Source: Paractinoplanes aksuensis (GTDB lineage: Bacteria; Actinomycetota; Actinomycetes; Mycobacteriales; Micromonosporaceae). Taken from it: a stretch of DNA of 64,000 nucleotides. Numbering within the stretch: the stretch's first letter is position 1; each line of letters opens with the position of its first letter. The notes beneath the pieces are model-generated. The model did not search any database. It worked only from the letters and a program-made list of their open reading frames with translations, and was not told where the DNA came from. Both the position numbers and the translations under genes were made by a program. This document shows, piece after piece, positions 23,809-33,160 of the stretch. Where the stretch lies: the NCBI RefSeq assembly GCF_024137025.1, contig NZ_JAMYJR010000038.1, positions 62,001 to 126,000 of the forward strand, given 5' to 3'.

Positions 23809-25170
23809 GTGCAGACTCAACGCGACCACGTCCACGCCCATCAGTTCATGATGACCCGGCTGCATTCCGCTCTCGTCCTGGGCGATCCCTCGGGAGGTGA
23901 GGTGCCGGGTCGCCGGGCTCTCACCGGACTGAGCTTCGGCATCCTGGTGGCGGTTCTGGTGATTGCCGGCTTCGGCGTGTACGGCTGGATCGTCCCGGGT
24001 GGCAGCAAGTCGTTCCGCGAACCCGGCCTCGTGCTGGTGGAGAAGGAATCCGGCAACCGCTACGTCTATGCCGGCGGCACGCTGCACCCGACCGATCTGC
24101 CCACGGCGTTGCTGTGGCAGGGCGCGTCGGCGAAGGTGAAGCTGGTGTCGCGCAAGTCGCTGGCCGGGGTGCCCCGGGGCGAGGTCCTGGGCATCGCCGG
24201 CGGGCCGCGTGACATCCCCGGGCCGGAGTCGTTCTCGGCCGGGCCATGGCTGATCTGTCCGCCGGCGGCCGGTACGAAAACCGGTGCCGCTCCGGCCGCC
24301 GCGGGTGTACGGATCGACCTGGACCCGCGGGCTCCGCACCGCCCGATACCGGAGGACGAGATCGCCGCGGTGCGAGGGCCGCGTGACCGGTTCTATCTGC
24401 TTACCCAGGGTCGCCGCTTGCGGGTGGCCGACAACGCCGTCCTGGTCGCCCTGGGCGTCCCGCAGGCCGGCGCCTATCCCGTCTCCGGCAGCTGGCTCAG
24501 TCACCTGCCGGCCGGCCCGGAACTGGCTCCGGCCGAGGTCCCGCGGCGCGGCGCCGCCGGCCCGCGGATCGGTGGCCGGGCGTATCCGATCGGCTCGCTG
24601 TTCCGGCACAGCCCCGGTCCGGCCGAGCAGTACTTCGTTCTTCGCTCCGACGGTCTGGCCGTCATGAGCCGCACCGAGTTCCTGTTCGCCGCTGCGCGGA
24701 GCCGGTCGGAGCCGGTCGTTCTGGCGAGCGCGGACGTGCTGGCCGCACCGATGTCGGCCGACCGCTCCCTGCTGGACCGGCTGCCCGACCTGGCCGACGC
24801 CAAGGTCCGTGACTTGCGCGGTCAGACCCTGTGCCTGCGCCAGGCGCCGGACTCGGCCACCTCTGTGCGCAGCACGGTCGTCGAGGCTCCGCCGGTCACT
24901 GGTCCGGCGGGCGACGCGGACCGTGCGGTGCGCGGCCCGGTCGGGTCGGGGATGGTCGTCTTCGGGATCCCGGCACCGGAAACCGGGCCGGTCCCGCTCT
25001 ATTTCGTCTCGTCGGCCGGCGTCGCTTTCCCGGTGAAGGACTCGACCGCCGCAGCCTCCCTGAAGCTCAACGGAGTGAAACCCGTCCCGTTCCCGCGGGA
25101 ACTGCTAGCCGCGCTGCGGAAGGGACCGTCGCTCAGCCGCGAGTCCATCTCCGTCATCGCAGAAGGATAG
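23809..25170 (+). CDS. eccB: T7SS core component EccB
   Basis: The correct start is GTG at 23809, five bases after the eccD stop, giving 453 residues; the same frame is open far upstream through eccD but that part is not coding. The N-terminus VQTQRDHVHAHQFMMTR matches the conserved cytosolic EccB opening. One transmembrane helix lies at about 44-65 (LSFGILVAVLVIAGFGVYGW). The extracytoplasmic part has the EccB repeat architecture with GLVLVEKESGNRYVYAGGTL and two cysteines that can form the family disulfide. EccB links the inner-membrane complex to the cell envelope. Confidence 0.95.
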   Translation: MQTQRDHVHAHQFMMTRLHSALVLGDPSGGEVPGRRALTGLSFGILVAVLVIAGFGVYGWIVPGGSKSFREPGLVLVEKESGNRYVYAGGTLHPTDLPTALLWQGASAKVKLVSRKSLAGVPRGEVLGIAGGPRDIPGPESFSAGPWLICPPAAGTKTGAAPAAAGVRIDLDPRAPHRPIPEDEIAAVRGPRDRFYLLTQGRRLRVADNAVLVALGVPQAGAYPVSGSWLSHLPAGPELAPAEVPRRGAAGPRIGGRAYPIGSLFRHSPGPAEQYFVLRSDGLAVMSRTEFLFAAARSRSEPVVLASADVLAAPMSADRSLLDRLPDLADAKVRDLRGQTLCLRQAPDSATSVRSTVVEAPPVTGPAGDADRAVRGPVGSGMVVFGIPAPETGPVPLYFVSSAGVAFPVKDSTAAASLKLNGVKPVPFPRELLAALRKGPSLSRESISVIAEG

Positions 25171-25176
25171 GACGAC

Positions 25177-28008
25177 ATGGCCCCCGCTCTCTGGCCACCG
25201 CGACGCCGCCGGGACGACGACGAGTCGCCGGTCGTCCAGCACGTGGTCGGTAACGCGATCGTGCTGCACGCTCCCGACGCCATCAGTGTCGAGGCGCAGT
25301 CGCTCGCGCTGTCGGTGACCGCGGACGAGGACAACGACGTGGTCGTGCTCGACCTCGGCGACGGACTGGCCATCGACTCCTGGGAGTCGATGGCCGGCGC
25401 GCTGCCCCGGCACCGGCGGGGCATCCGGCTCATGGCCTGCGGACGCAACCGGGCCTCGGCCGCGATGGCCGGGCAGTGGCTGTCGGAGCGTCTCAACCGT
25501 ACGGTCATCGCCCCCGACGGCGACCTGGTGCGCGGCGCGGGCGGGGCGCTGCTGGTGCACTCGATCACGCGCAGCGGCTGGGTCCGTTTCCGGCCCGGGC
25601 GTCCGCCGAGCTGGGACTCCAAGCGGTTCCCGGTGCCGGCCTGGGACCGGGCGGTCACCGACAACCGGCCGACCAGCGCCAACGGCGAGGTCGAACCGCT
25701 GCCTGGGGCTGTCTGGATCCACGACACGCGCTATCCCGGCCAGGTGGCCGAGCACCGCCGGCGGCTGATCGAGGACCTGCCTTGCCACCCCGAGACGATG
25801 CCGGTGCTGCTGGGCTGCCCCGGCGCGCCACCGCTGTCCCTGGACGACGTCGTCCGGTTCTGGCGCGACCTCGACCCGGACCTGCAGGCCCGGGCCCGGT
25901 TCGTCGAGTACGGGCGGGTCCGGCTGCCCGAGGGTGAGACGCTGGGCCAGGCCCTGGCCGACCTGTTCGCAACCCCGGTGGTCTGCTACACCGGCGTGCC
26001 GTCGGGCACCCCGCGCCGGTGGCAGGTCCGTGCCGTGCGGCCGGACGGCACGCTGGGCTGGTCGCCGTTCGCCACCGAGCTGCGCTACACCCCGCGGGCC
26101 CACGAGAACACCCGGGCCCGCCGGCCGGAGGTGCTCAGCCACCGGCCGCCGCTGCGCTGGACCGAGGAGGTCGGCCCGCGCGTCTACTGGTACGCGCCGG
26201 ACGCGGTGGTGGAGGTGGTCGAGGCAGGCCTCTGGATGCGGTCGACCGACGAGCCGGCCGGCGCCGAGCGGGTGCGGGCCACGACGCTCGACCCGCGGGG
26301 GGCTGCTCTGATCTTCGACGACTCGGACGCCAAGCGCGCCGACCGGATGCGTGAGCTGGCCCTGGACCTGGGCGACCGGCTGCCCGGTCCGACGCCCCGG
26401 ACCCTGCTGGCCGCCTCGATGGTGAGCCCGGGGGTGCGGACCGGTGGCCGGGCCGACGCCACCATCGACCACGCCGCCGGGCCGGCCGGTGACTCCGAGC
26501 GGACGACCGCGCTGATTCTGGCCGATCTGAAGCTGCCCGCCGTGGCCCCGCCCCCGGTCGCCCCACCCGCTGTGGCCGTCACATCGGTGGTCGAGGCACC
26601 CGCGAGACGCCTCGAGCCGGGCCCGACGCAAGCCCTCACCGGCCCCACGGCCTCGCTGCCGGTCGTTGCGCCGCGCCCCGCTCGCGCCACGATCGAGCCG
26701 GCACCGGCGCCCGGGCAGGCACCCCCGGCAGCGCCCGCCTTATCGGCGCCCGCCCCGGTGGCGTCCGCCCCGGCAGCTTCCGCCTCGTCAACGTCCGTCC
26801 AGGCGGCGCCCGCGGCCTCGGCACCGGCGGCCTCGGCACCGGCGGCCCCGACGCCGGTGGAGGCGCCGGCTGACCGGGCGTCACGGCCGGCCTCAGCCCC
26901 GGCCGTGACGCCCGTGCCGCCTGTCGCGTCGCCGTCGGTGGGGCCGGTCGTGTCGCCGCTTGTGCCGCCTGTCGCGCCGCCGTCGGTGGAGCCCGTGGTG
27001 CTGCCGGACGTGACGACCGCTTCGCCGGCCGCGGCGGTACCGGTCGGCATGATCGTGCCGGTCGACGTCGACATGCCCGCCCCGGCCGGAAACGAGCCGG
27101 CCGGGGCGGCGCAAACGCCGGACGCCCCCGAGGAAACACCATCGCCTGCGAATCCGCCGGCGCCCACTGCCCCGCCCGCCTCCACTGTCGTGCGGGTACA
27201 GCCGGTGCCGGCGGCCACGGCCACCGCCGTACTGCCGAAGCGGTCCCTGGACCAGGAGCGGGACTGGCTGCGCCGGACGTTGAGCGAGGACTTCGACCGG
27301 ATGGCGTCCTCGGTCTCGCGCATCATGTCGGAGCAGCCCGGCCTGCAGTCCGGCGGTGCCCCGGCCGCCAACCTGCTGGCCGACTCGGTCGCCGTACGGC
27401 TCTATCTCACCCGTCGCGGTGAGCGGGTCGACTCGGCCCTGCGTACCGGCGTGGCCGGACCGCACGTGCCGTTCGCGCGGTGCGTGGTGGCCGGCCTGTC
27501 GCGCCTGCCCTCGTTCCGGGGCAGCACGATGTTCCGCATTACGCCGGACGAGCGGGAATGGGCGTTGTACGGCCAGCGCAAGCTGCTCACCGACTGGTCG
27601 CTGGTCAACGCGCTGACCCAGCCCCACGACGGGCAGGACGGCGACACCGACCTGCTCATCTGGTCGATGACCGCGCGCCGGACGTCGCTGCTCGAACCCG
27701 ACGGGGCCGAGGGCATCGAGGACCGCGTGCTCTTCCTGCCGGGGACCAGCTTCAAGGTGCTGGAGACGTGGCGGCCCGGTGACGACCAGCGCGGCGGCAT
27801 CCTGCTGCGCGAGATCGGCGCCAACGAGATCGACGACGAGGGGCGGGTCGACCGGGGTTTCGCCTCGCTGGACGAGCTCGCCGTGACCGCCATGCACCGG
27901 AGTCTGGAGCGCTGGTCGCAGTCACCACCGGCCAAGCGGGCGGCACCGGCCGAACTGCGCCGATTCCGCGCGCTACCCGGCCTCGATCAGGAAGGAGAAC
28001 GCCGATGA
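25177..28008 (+). CDS. Large soluble T7SS-operon protein with degenerate ADP-ribosyltransferase-like C-terminus
   Basis: This 943-residue protein lies 6 bases after eccB and has no membrane segment, so it is not a standard EccE despite its position. Residues 15-160 contain an alpha/beta segment (VVVLDLGDG, RLMACGR, NRTVIAPDGDLV) resembling caspase/C80-like segments of giant actinobacterial toxins, without a clear catalytic His. Residues 440-690 are Pro/Ala-rich. The C-terminus (700-900) follows ART order: LSRLPSFRGSTMFR (774-787) like the Arg strand, then IEDRVLFLPGTSFKVL (847-862) like the ExE-V-L-F-P-G-T-F-V strand. The S-T-S motif is not visible and the ExE glutamates are altered, so activity looks lost. 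These fold assignments are from pattern only. It overlaps the next gene by 4 bases and is probably a structural or regulatory subunit. Confidence 0.65.
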   Translation: MAPALWPPRRRRDDDESPVVQHVVGNAIVLHAPDAISVEAQSLALSVTADEDNDVVVLDLGDGLAIDSWESMAGALPRHRRGIRLMACGRNRASAAMAGQWLSERLNRTVIAPDGDLVRGAGGALLVHSITRSGWVRFRPGRPPSWDSKRFPVPAWDRAVTDNRPTSANGEVEPLPGAVWIHDTRYPGQVAEHRRRLIEDLPCHPETMPVLLGCPGAPPLSLDDVVRFWRDLDPDLQARARFVEYGRVRLPEGETLGQALADLFATPVVCYTGVPSGTPRRWQVRAVRPDGTLGWSPFATELRYTPRAHENTRARRPEVLSHRPPLRWTEEVGPRVYWYAPDAVVEVVEAGLWMRSTDEPAGAERVRATTLDPRGAALIFDDSDAKRADRMRELALDLGDRLPGPTPRTLLAASMVSPGVRTGGRADATIDHAAGPAGDSERTTALILADLKLPAVAPPPVAPPAVAVTSVVEAPARRLEPGPTQALTGPTASLPVVAPRPARATIEPAPAPGQAPPAAPALSAPAPVASAPAASASSTSVQAAPAASAPAASAPAAPTPVEAPADRASRPASAPAVTPVPPVASPSVGPVVSPLVPPVAPPSVEPVVLPDVTTASPAAAVPVGMIVPVDVDMPAPAGNEPAGAAQTPDAPEETPSPANPPAPTAPPASTVVRVQPVPAATATAVLPKRSLDQERDWLRRTLSEDFDRMASSVSRIMSEQPGLQSGGAPAANLLADSVAVRLYLTRRGERVDSALRTGVAGPHVPFARCVVAGLSRLPSFRGSTMFRITPDEREWALYGQRKLLTDWSLVNALTQPHDGQDGDTDLLIWSMTARRTSLLEPDGAEGIEDRVLFLPGTSFKVLETWRPGDDQRGGILLREIGANEIDDEGRVDRGFASLDELAVTAMHRSLERWSQSPPAKRAAPAELRRFRALPGLDQEGERR

Positions 28009-31000
28009 ACCGGCAGGTTCTGACCGTGAGCAGACAGGAGCCGGGCGCCTACCCGACGATCGGCGCGGCCGTGGCCCGGGCTGAGTCCGGCGCGACGATC
28101 GTCGTGCATCCCGGGCAGTACGCCGAACGCCTCGAGCTCGACAAGCGGGTCACGATCAGCGCGGCGCCGGGCGGCCCGGTCGAGGTCCGCTGCACCGAGG
28201 GCAGCGTCCTGGTCGTGCGGGGCGAAGGCGTCCAGCTGCGCGGCATCACGCTGGTCAGCGAGGACCCCAAGCTGGCCGCGCTCGATGTCTACGCGGGCGA
28301 GGTCGCGCTGGACGACTGCCGGGTCTCCGGCTCCGCGTGGACGGCCCTGCTGGCCCGGCTCAACGGATCGCTGGCCCTGCGCGGCTGCGAGGTGACCGCC
28401 CCCTCGGGGGCCGGGATCGTGGTGCTGTCGGCCACCGCCAGCACGGCCGAGGACACCCTGGTGCACGACGTCGGCACCTCCGGTGTGGTGGTGAGCGAGA
28501 AGGGTTCGCTGACCCTGCGACGGGTCACCGTGCGAGGTACCCGGGCCAATGGCGTGTGCGCCAACGGCGAGGCTCGCTTCGTCATGGAGGACTGCGAGAT
28601 CAGCGACGCCGCCAAGCCTGCGGTGGTGCTCGAACAGCAGGCAGTGGCCCGGCTGCGGCGTCTGACCGTTTCCGGTAGCGGGAACGTGGACCTGTTCTGC
28701 CGCGGCGAGGCCGACGTCGAGATCACCGACTCGACCTTCATCGGCGCCGCGGTGCAGTCGGCACACATCACGGACGGCGCCCGGCCCCGCTTGACCGGGT
28801 GCACCTTCACCGGCGCGGGTCACACCGGCGTTCACGTCGGCGGCGGGGCCCGGCCGGAGCTGACCGACTGCACGATCGGCGACACCCCCCTCGGGCTCAA
28901 CGTGGACGGCGCCGCTCCGCACCTGACCGGCGTGACCTTGCGGGACGCCGACGACCAGATCGCCGTCATCGCCGGGGAGAGCACGGTCTCACTGCGCGAC
29001 GTGCGAGCCCGGCAGCCCGGCCGGGCGGGCATCTCCGTACGGGACGGAGCGGTGGTCGACGGCGCCGGAGTCAGCCTGGAGGGTGGCGCGGAGCCGATCC
29101 TCACCCTCTCCGGGGCGGCCCGGGCCGCCCTGCGGGACCTTCGGGTGACGAGCACCGGCCCGATCGCCGTGACCGCTGGGACGGGTGCCCGGCTCGACCT
29201 GCGCTCCACCGCGCTGAGCGGCGGCGGGCTGCGGATCGAGGCCGCCGAGTTGGAGGTGTCCGACGCCGAGATCGTCGACGCCGCCGCCGACGGTCTGCTG
29301 GTTCTCGACGGGGGAACGGCCACCGCGAGCCGTCTACGGATCCGGCGGTCCGGTGCGGACGGCATCCGCTTGGCCGAGGGCGGCCGGGGTACCTTCACCG
29401 ACTGCGAGATCCTCGACAGCACCGGCAACGGTTGCGCGGTCGAGACGGCCCAGCCGGTGACGCTGGTCCGCTGTGTCGTGCGCGACAGCGGCCGTGAGGA
29501 CGTGCGTCGCGCGGACAAGGCTCAGCTGATTGTCGAGTCGACTGCCCTGGACAGGCCGGCCGAGCCCGTAGCGGCCCCGGCGGGGGCGCCCGAGGAGCCG
29601 GCGGTCGAGGAGCTGAGCGCTCCGTTGCGCGAGCTCAACAGCCTCATCGGTCTGCGCGGCGTCAAGCAGGAGGTCACCGCGCTGATCAACCTGATGAAGA
29701 TGGCGCAGGTGCGGCAGCAACGGGGTCTGCCGATGCCGCCGATGAGCCGGCATCTGGTCTTCGCGGGGCCGCCCGGCACGGGTAAAACCACGGTAGCCCG
29801 GCTCTACGGGTCGGTCCTGGCCGAGCTGGGCATCCTGAGCAAGGGGCACATGGTCGAGGCAGCACGGGCCGACCTGGTCGGGCAGTACATCGGCTCGACG
29901 GCGATCAAGACCACCGAGCTGGTGACCAAGGCCCTGGGCGGGGTGCTGTTCATCGACGAGGCTTACACCCTGTCGGCCGGCTCCGGCGGCTCCGGGCCCG
30001 ATTTCGGGCAGGAGGCGATCGACGCGCTGATGAAGATGATGGAGGACCACCGCGACGAGCTGGTGGTCATCGTGGCCGGCTACTCGGAGCTGATGGAACG
30101 GTTCCTCGAGTCCAACCCCGGTCTGGCCTCGCGCTTCACCCGCACCGTGGAGTTCCCCAACTACTCCGTCGAGGAACTCGTCACCATCACCTCGAACCTG
30201 TGCACGAAGCACTACTACGAGCTGACCGACGACGCGGTCGACGCGCTGACCAAGTACTTCACCCGGATCCCGAAGAACGCGACCTTCGGCAACGGCCGCG
30301 TGGCCCGCAAGCTGTTCGAAGCCATGATCAACAATCAGGCGTCGCGGCTGGCGGCCTCGCCCGTGTCGACCGAGACGCTGATGAACCGGCTCACCGCGGC
30401 CGACGTGGAGCCGGAGCTGGCGGCGCTGGTCGACGCGCCGGCCGACCAGACGGCCGTCCCGGACATCACCGCCGATCCGCGGGCGGCCGTCGCCGCCTCC
30501 CGCTCCTGGCAGCGCATCGCCGGGTTGGTCGGCGCCGACTCGGTCCGGGAGGCCATGGGCGGCGCGGTGCTCGAGGTGGCGGGTCTGCACGGCCGCCGCC
30601 GGGTCTACGGCCGTACGGCCAATGCCGTCATAGCCGGGCCCCGGGGCAGCGGCCGGGCCGAGTTCGCCCGGCTCTACGGCATGGTCCTGGCCGAGGTCGG
30701 CCTCGTGCCGATCGGTCACCAGGTGCGGGCCTCGACCGGGGGCGACCTGGCCCCGCACTGGGCCGGCCAGGCCCAGGACCTGGTCGCCACGGCGCTGCTG
30801 GATGCCGCCGGCGGCCTGCTGATCGTGGACGTGAGCCACGGCGACCCGGGCCTCGAAGTCGTCGGCGAGCTCGTCGATCGGCTCCGCGCCGACCCGGCCG
30901 CCCCGGTCGTGGTCCTCACGGCCGAGCCCGCGGTGGTGGCCTGGCTTCGCCGCGAGATCCCTGGAATCGACGAGGCGTTCGGCCAGCAGTGGACGGTTCC

Positions 31001-31250
31001 GGCCTACTCCGCGGCCGAGCTCGGCGAGATCGCGGTCCGGCACCTGCTCCGCCGCGGGCACATCGTCCCCGACGAGGTCCGCGCCGCCATCGCCGAGCTG
31101 GCCGGGAACCTGCCGGAGCCGACGGTGCGCGCGGCCCACCTGTTCTCGCACGCCCTGACCCGTACCGCGGCCTCGCGGACGCTGGCCCTGGCCGACCTCA
31201 CCGGCGGCGCGCCGGCGTCGATGTCCGGGGGACTGTCCGCGGTCGGCTGA
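28005..31250 (+). CDS. Parallel beta-helix / CbxX-type AAA+ fusion, EccA-like, with a second dead AAA domain
   Basis: This is a 1081-residue protein. Residues 10-505 are a right-handed parallel beta-helix: about 20 repeats with patterns such as LDDCRVSGSAWTALL and LTDCTIGDT. Residues 545-835 are a CbxX/CfxQ AAA+ domain like that of EccA: Walker A GPPGTGKTT (588-596), Walker B LFIDEAY (Asp651, Glu652), GLASRFTRTVEF sensor/arginine-finger region. Residues 840-1070 repeat the AAA fold but are degenerate: GPRGSGRAE has Arg884 for the Walker lysine, and IVDVSH has Val943 for the catalytic Glu. Mycobacterial EccA has TPR repeats where this protein has the beta-helix. The ATG overlaps the previous stop. 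As last gene of the operon it probably recycles or releases substrate-chaperone complexes in the cytosol (inference from EccA). Confidence 0.88.
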   Translation: MNRQVLTVSRQEPGAYPTIGAAVARAESGATIVVHPGQYAERLELDKRVTISAAPGGPVEVRCTEGSVLVVRGEGVQLRGITLVSEDPKLAALDVYAGEVALDDCRVSGSAWTALLARLNGSLALRGCEVTAPSGAGIVVLSATASTAEDTLVHDVGTSGVVVSEKGSLTLRRVTVRGTRANGVCANGEARFVMEDCEISDAAKPAVVLEQQAVARLRRLTVSGSGNVDLFCRGEADVEITDSTFIGAAVQSAHITDGARPRLTGCTFTGAGHTGVHVGGGARPELTDCTIGDTPLGLNVDGAAPHLTGVTLRDADDQIAVIAGESTVSLRDVRARQPGRAGISVRDGAVVDGAGVSLEGGAEPILTLSGAARAALRDLRVTSTGPIAVTAGTGARLDLRSTALSGGGLRIEAAELEVSDAEIVDAAADGLLVLDGGTATASRLRIRRSGADGIRLAEGGRGTFTDCEILDSTGNGCAVETAQPVTLVRCVVRDSGREDVRRADKAQLIVESTALDRPAEPVAAPAGAPEEPAVEELSAPLRELNSLIGLRGVKQEVTALINLMKMAQVRQQRGLPMPPMSRHLVFAGPPGTGKTTVARLYGSVLAELGILSKGHMVEAARADLVGQYIGSTAIKTTELVTKALGGVLFIDEAYTLSAGSGGSGPDFGQEAIDALMKMMEDHRDELVVIVAGYSELMERFLESNPGLASRFTRTVEFPNYSVEELVTITSNLCTKHYYELTDDAVDALTKYFTRIPKNATFGNGRVARKLFEAMINNQASRLAASPVSTETLMNRLTAADVEPELAALVDAPADQTAVPDITADPRAAVAASRSWQRIAGLVGADSVREAMGGAVLEVAGLHGRRRVYGRTANAVIAGPRGSGRAEFARLYGMVLAEVGLVPIGHQVRASTGGDLAPHWAGQAQDLVATALLDAAGGLLIVDVSHGDPGLEVVGELVDRLRADPAAPVVVLTAEPAVVAWLRREIPGIDEAFGQQWTVPAYSAAELGEIAVRHLLRRGHIVPDEVRAAIAELAGNLPEPTVRAAHLFSHALTRTAASRTLALADLTGGAPASMSGGLSAVG

Positions 31251-31399
31251 GCCGGCCGGAAGGGAGCTGAGATACGTATCCGGGACACCTTGATTCATTT
31301 CCTGGACAGGTATTCTCGTTCCTCTTGTCACGTTGATTGCGAAACCGGCACGGCGTAATTTCTGATCAAATCTTCTGGACAGCGAAAGCGACAAATGAC

Positions 31400-31939
31400 A
31401 TGGACGTTCAAGTGCCCGTTCCCGCGCCCGACGATCCCATCTGGACCGCCGCCCGGGGCTTCCGGGTAGGTAAGGACGAGGGCGCCTACAAGCTGCTCAA
31501 CGGTGGTATGGAGCAGGGTCGCGTCAAGGTCACGGGCGACCGGACAGGCGGCCGGCTGTCCCTGTTGGAAATGTACGTCGCTCCGGGCTTCGGCAACATC
31601 GCCCACGCTCACGGCGATGAGGACGAGGCCTTCTACGTCGCGTCCGGTGAATTTCGTTTCATCAATGGAGCAGGCACTTTCGACGCCGGACCGGGCGATT
31701 TCGTCTACATTCCCCGGGGCACTCGGCACGCCTTCAAGAATCTGACCGACGAAACCGCGACCCTGCTGGTCTTCTATACCCCGGCCGGACCCGAACAGTT
31801 CTTCCTCGACTACGGCGACGACCCCGACCCGTCGGGCAAGATGCCCCCGCCGTGGACACCCGAGAAGATCGCGTCGATCGTGGCCGAACAGGATCCCCAC
31901 AAGGTGATTCCGCTGCCCGGTGACAACGACTGGGCCTGA
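31400..31939 (+). CDS. Cupin-domain protein
   Basis: The frame opens upstream at a TTG (31337), but ATG at 31400 gives the natural N-terminus of 179 residues. It is a single-domain cupin: motif 1 HAHGDEDEAFYVASGEF and motif 2 PGDFVYIPRGTRHAF, with three His and a Glu for metal binding. The C-terminal tail ends PLPGDNDWA. Substrate and reaction are unknown; relatives are dioxygenases, isomerases or quercetinase-like enzymes. The 149 bases upstream are AT-richer; TTGATT (31333) and GTAATT (31355) with 16 bases between could be a promoter. A diverged copy of its tail occurs at 49776-49823. Confidence 0.88.
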   Translation: MDVQVPVPAPDDPIWTAARGFRVGKDEGAYKLLNGGMEQGRVKVTGDRTGGRLSLLEMYVAPGFGNIAHAHGDEDEAFYVASGEFRFINGAGTFDAGPGDFVYIPRGTRHAFKNLTDETATLLVFYTPAGPEQFFLDYGDDPDPSGKMPPPWTPEKIASIVAEQDPHKVIPLPGDNDWA

Positions 31940-32050
31940 TCGGGTTCCTCACCTCGCTCCGACCGGCATCCGCACCGTCCATGAACTTCGGCTTGGGCCG
32001 AGCGTCGTCAGGGCTGACGACAGTTGTTCAGAGATCGGGAGGCAAGCCGT

Positions 32051-32824
32051 ATGTCCACTTCGACGGAGGTCGGGGCCGACGCCGCCGCGAACGCTTTTGT
32101 TCGGTCCGGCACCCTGCTGACCTCGATCAGCCCGGCGGGCGAAATCGAGGAGGGTGCCCATGGCGCCTACCTGCTGGTCAGTCACGTGCCCCTGCCGACC
32201 TTCAACGGCGTGTGGAACATGGAGCGGGTTCAGGACGAGGCCGAGGTCCGCCGCTTCGCCGCCGCGGTGGCCGGTCGGGGCCTGCCCTGGTCGATCGGGG
32301 TGCGGGGCGAACCGACGGCCGAGGTCCGCGCGGTCGCCGCGGAGTACCGCCTGACCGAATCCATGCTCCAGCCGATGATGACCCGGCCGCTGGGCGATTT
32401 CCGCCCGGCGGCCTCCGGAGGGGTCGGAGCGGTGATCCGGGCGGCGGGCCGAGCCGACCGGCCGGCTTATCTCGAGGTCTTCTCGGCCGGCTTCGGCGTC
32501 CCCGAGTCCATCGGCGCCATGATCATGGGCGAGGCCGTCTTCGAGGTGCCGTGGGCCACCTGCTACCTGGCTGAGGCGGACGGTGTCCCGGTCGCGGTCG
32601 GGCTGGGCATTCACACCGGCGATCACGTGGGCGTCTTCAACATCGCCACGGTGTCGTCGCATCGCCGCCGCGGATACGGCCGGGCCATGACCGAGCGGGT
32701 CGTGTCCGACGGCGTCGCCCGGGGCGCCCGGACCGCGTACCTGCAGCCGTCGCCGGAGGCGCTCCGGCTGTACGAGTCGATCGGCTTCGAGGTGGTCGAG
32801 ACCTGGACGATGTTGCACGCCTGA
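32051..32824 (+). CDS. GNAT-family N-acetyltransferase
   Basis: The start at ATG 32051 has GGGAGG eight bases upstream and yields 257 residues. The C-terminal half is a GNAT fold: CYLAEADGVPVAVGLGIHTG (beta strands), then the acetyl-CoA loop VSSHRRRGYGRAMTE (R-x-x-G-x-G/A motif), then YLQPSPEALRLYESIGFEVV. The N-terminal half (10-120) is a second, diverged acyltransferase-like or recognition domain. No substrate can be read from the sequence. It follows the cupin by 111 bases on the same strand and may be cotranscribed. Confidence 0.88.
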   Translation: MSTSTEVGADAAANAFVRSGTLLTSISPAGEIEEGAHGAYLLVSHVPLPTFNGVWNMERVQDEAEVRRFAAAVAGRGLPWSIGVRGEPTAEVRAVAAEYRLTESMLQPMMTRPLGDFRPAASGGVGAVIRAAGRADRPAYLEVFSAGFGVPESIGAMIMGEAVFEVPWATCYLAEADGVPVAVGLGIHTGDHVGVFNIATVSSHRRRGYGRAMTERVVSDGVARGARTAYLQPSPEALRLYESIGFEVVETWTMLHA

Positions 32825-33160
32825 CCCCGAAAGCTCGGCCCGATGTTTACTTTCCGTGTTCATGCTCAGGGGAGAGTCCAGAAGTGGTCCGGCGTCACTG
32901 CGGATGGTGATGGCGTCGATATGGACCGGTGATGTGTGATGTGCACTCGTGTGCGAGTGGAATCGTCGTTGTACAGTTCGGCTAACACGACCGATCGTAC
33001 TATCTCTGAAACCACCGAGATGGTGACAATCGGTAATTGAACGCGCGCGACGGAGCAGCAGCCACAAGTTGCTTCTGTGCGCCGGCAAGAAGCGTGCTGG
33101 GAGCCCACCTGGGCGCTCATGACTGACACGATTCCTAGCGCACGTGGGGGGATTGGTCAC
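32825..33160. promoter_or_regulatory. AT-richer leader of the SARP-type regulator gene
   Basis: No gene is visible in this 336-bp stretch, which is clearly less GC-rich than its surroundings, as expected for a promoter region. A 6-bp hairpin (32944-32949 with 32954-32959) and TTGTAC (32969) upstream of TACTAT (32998) are candidate control elements, although the spacing of the latter pair (23) is too long for a standard promoter. Confidence 0.35.
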
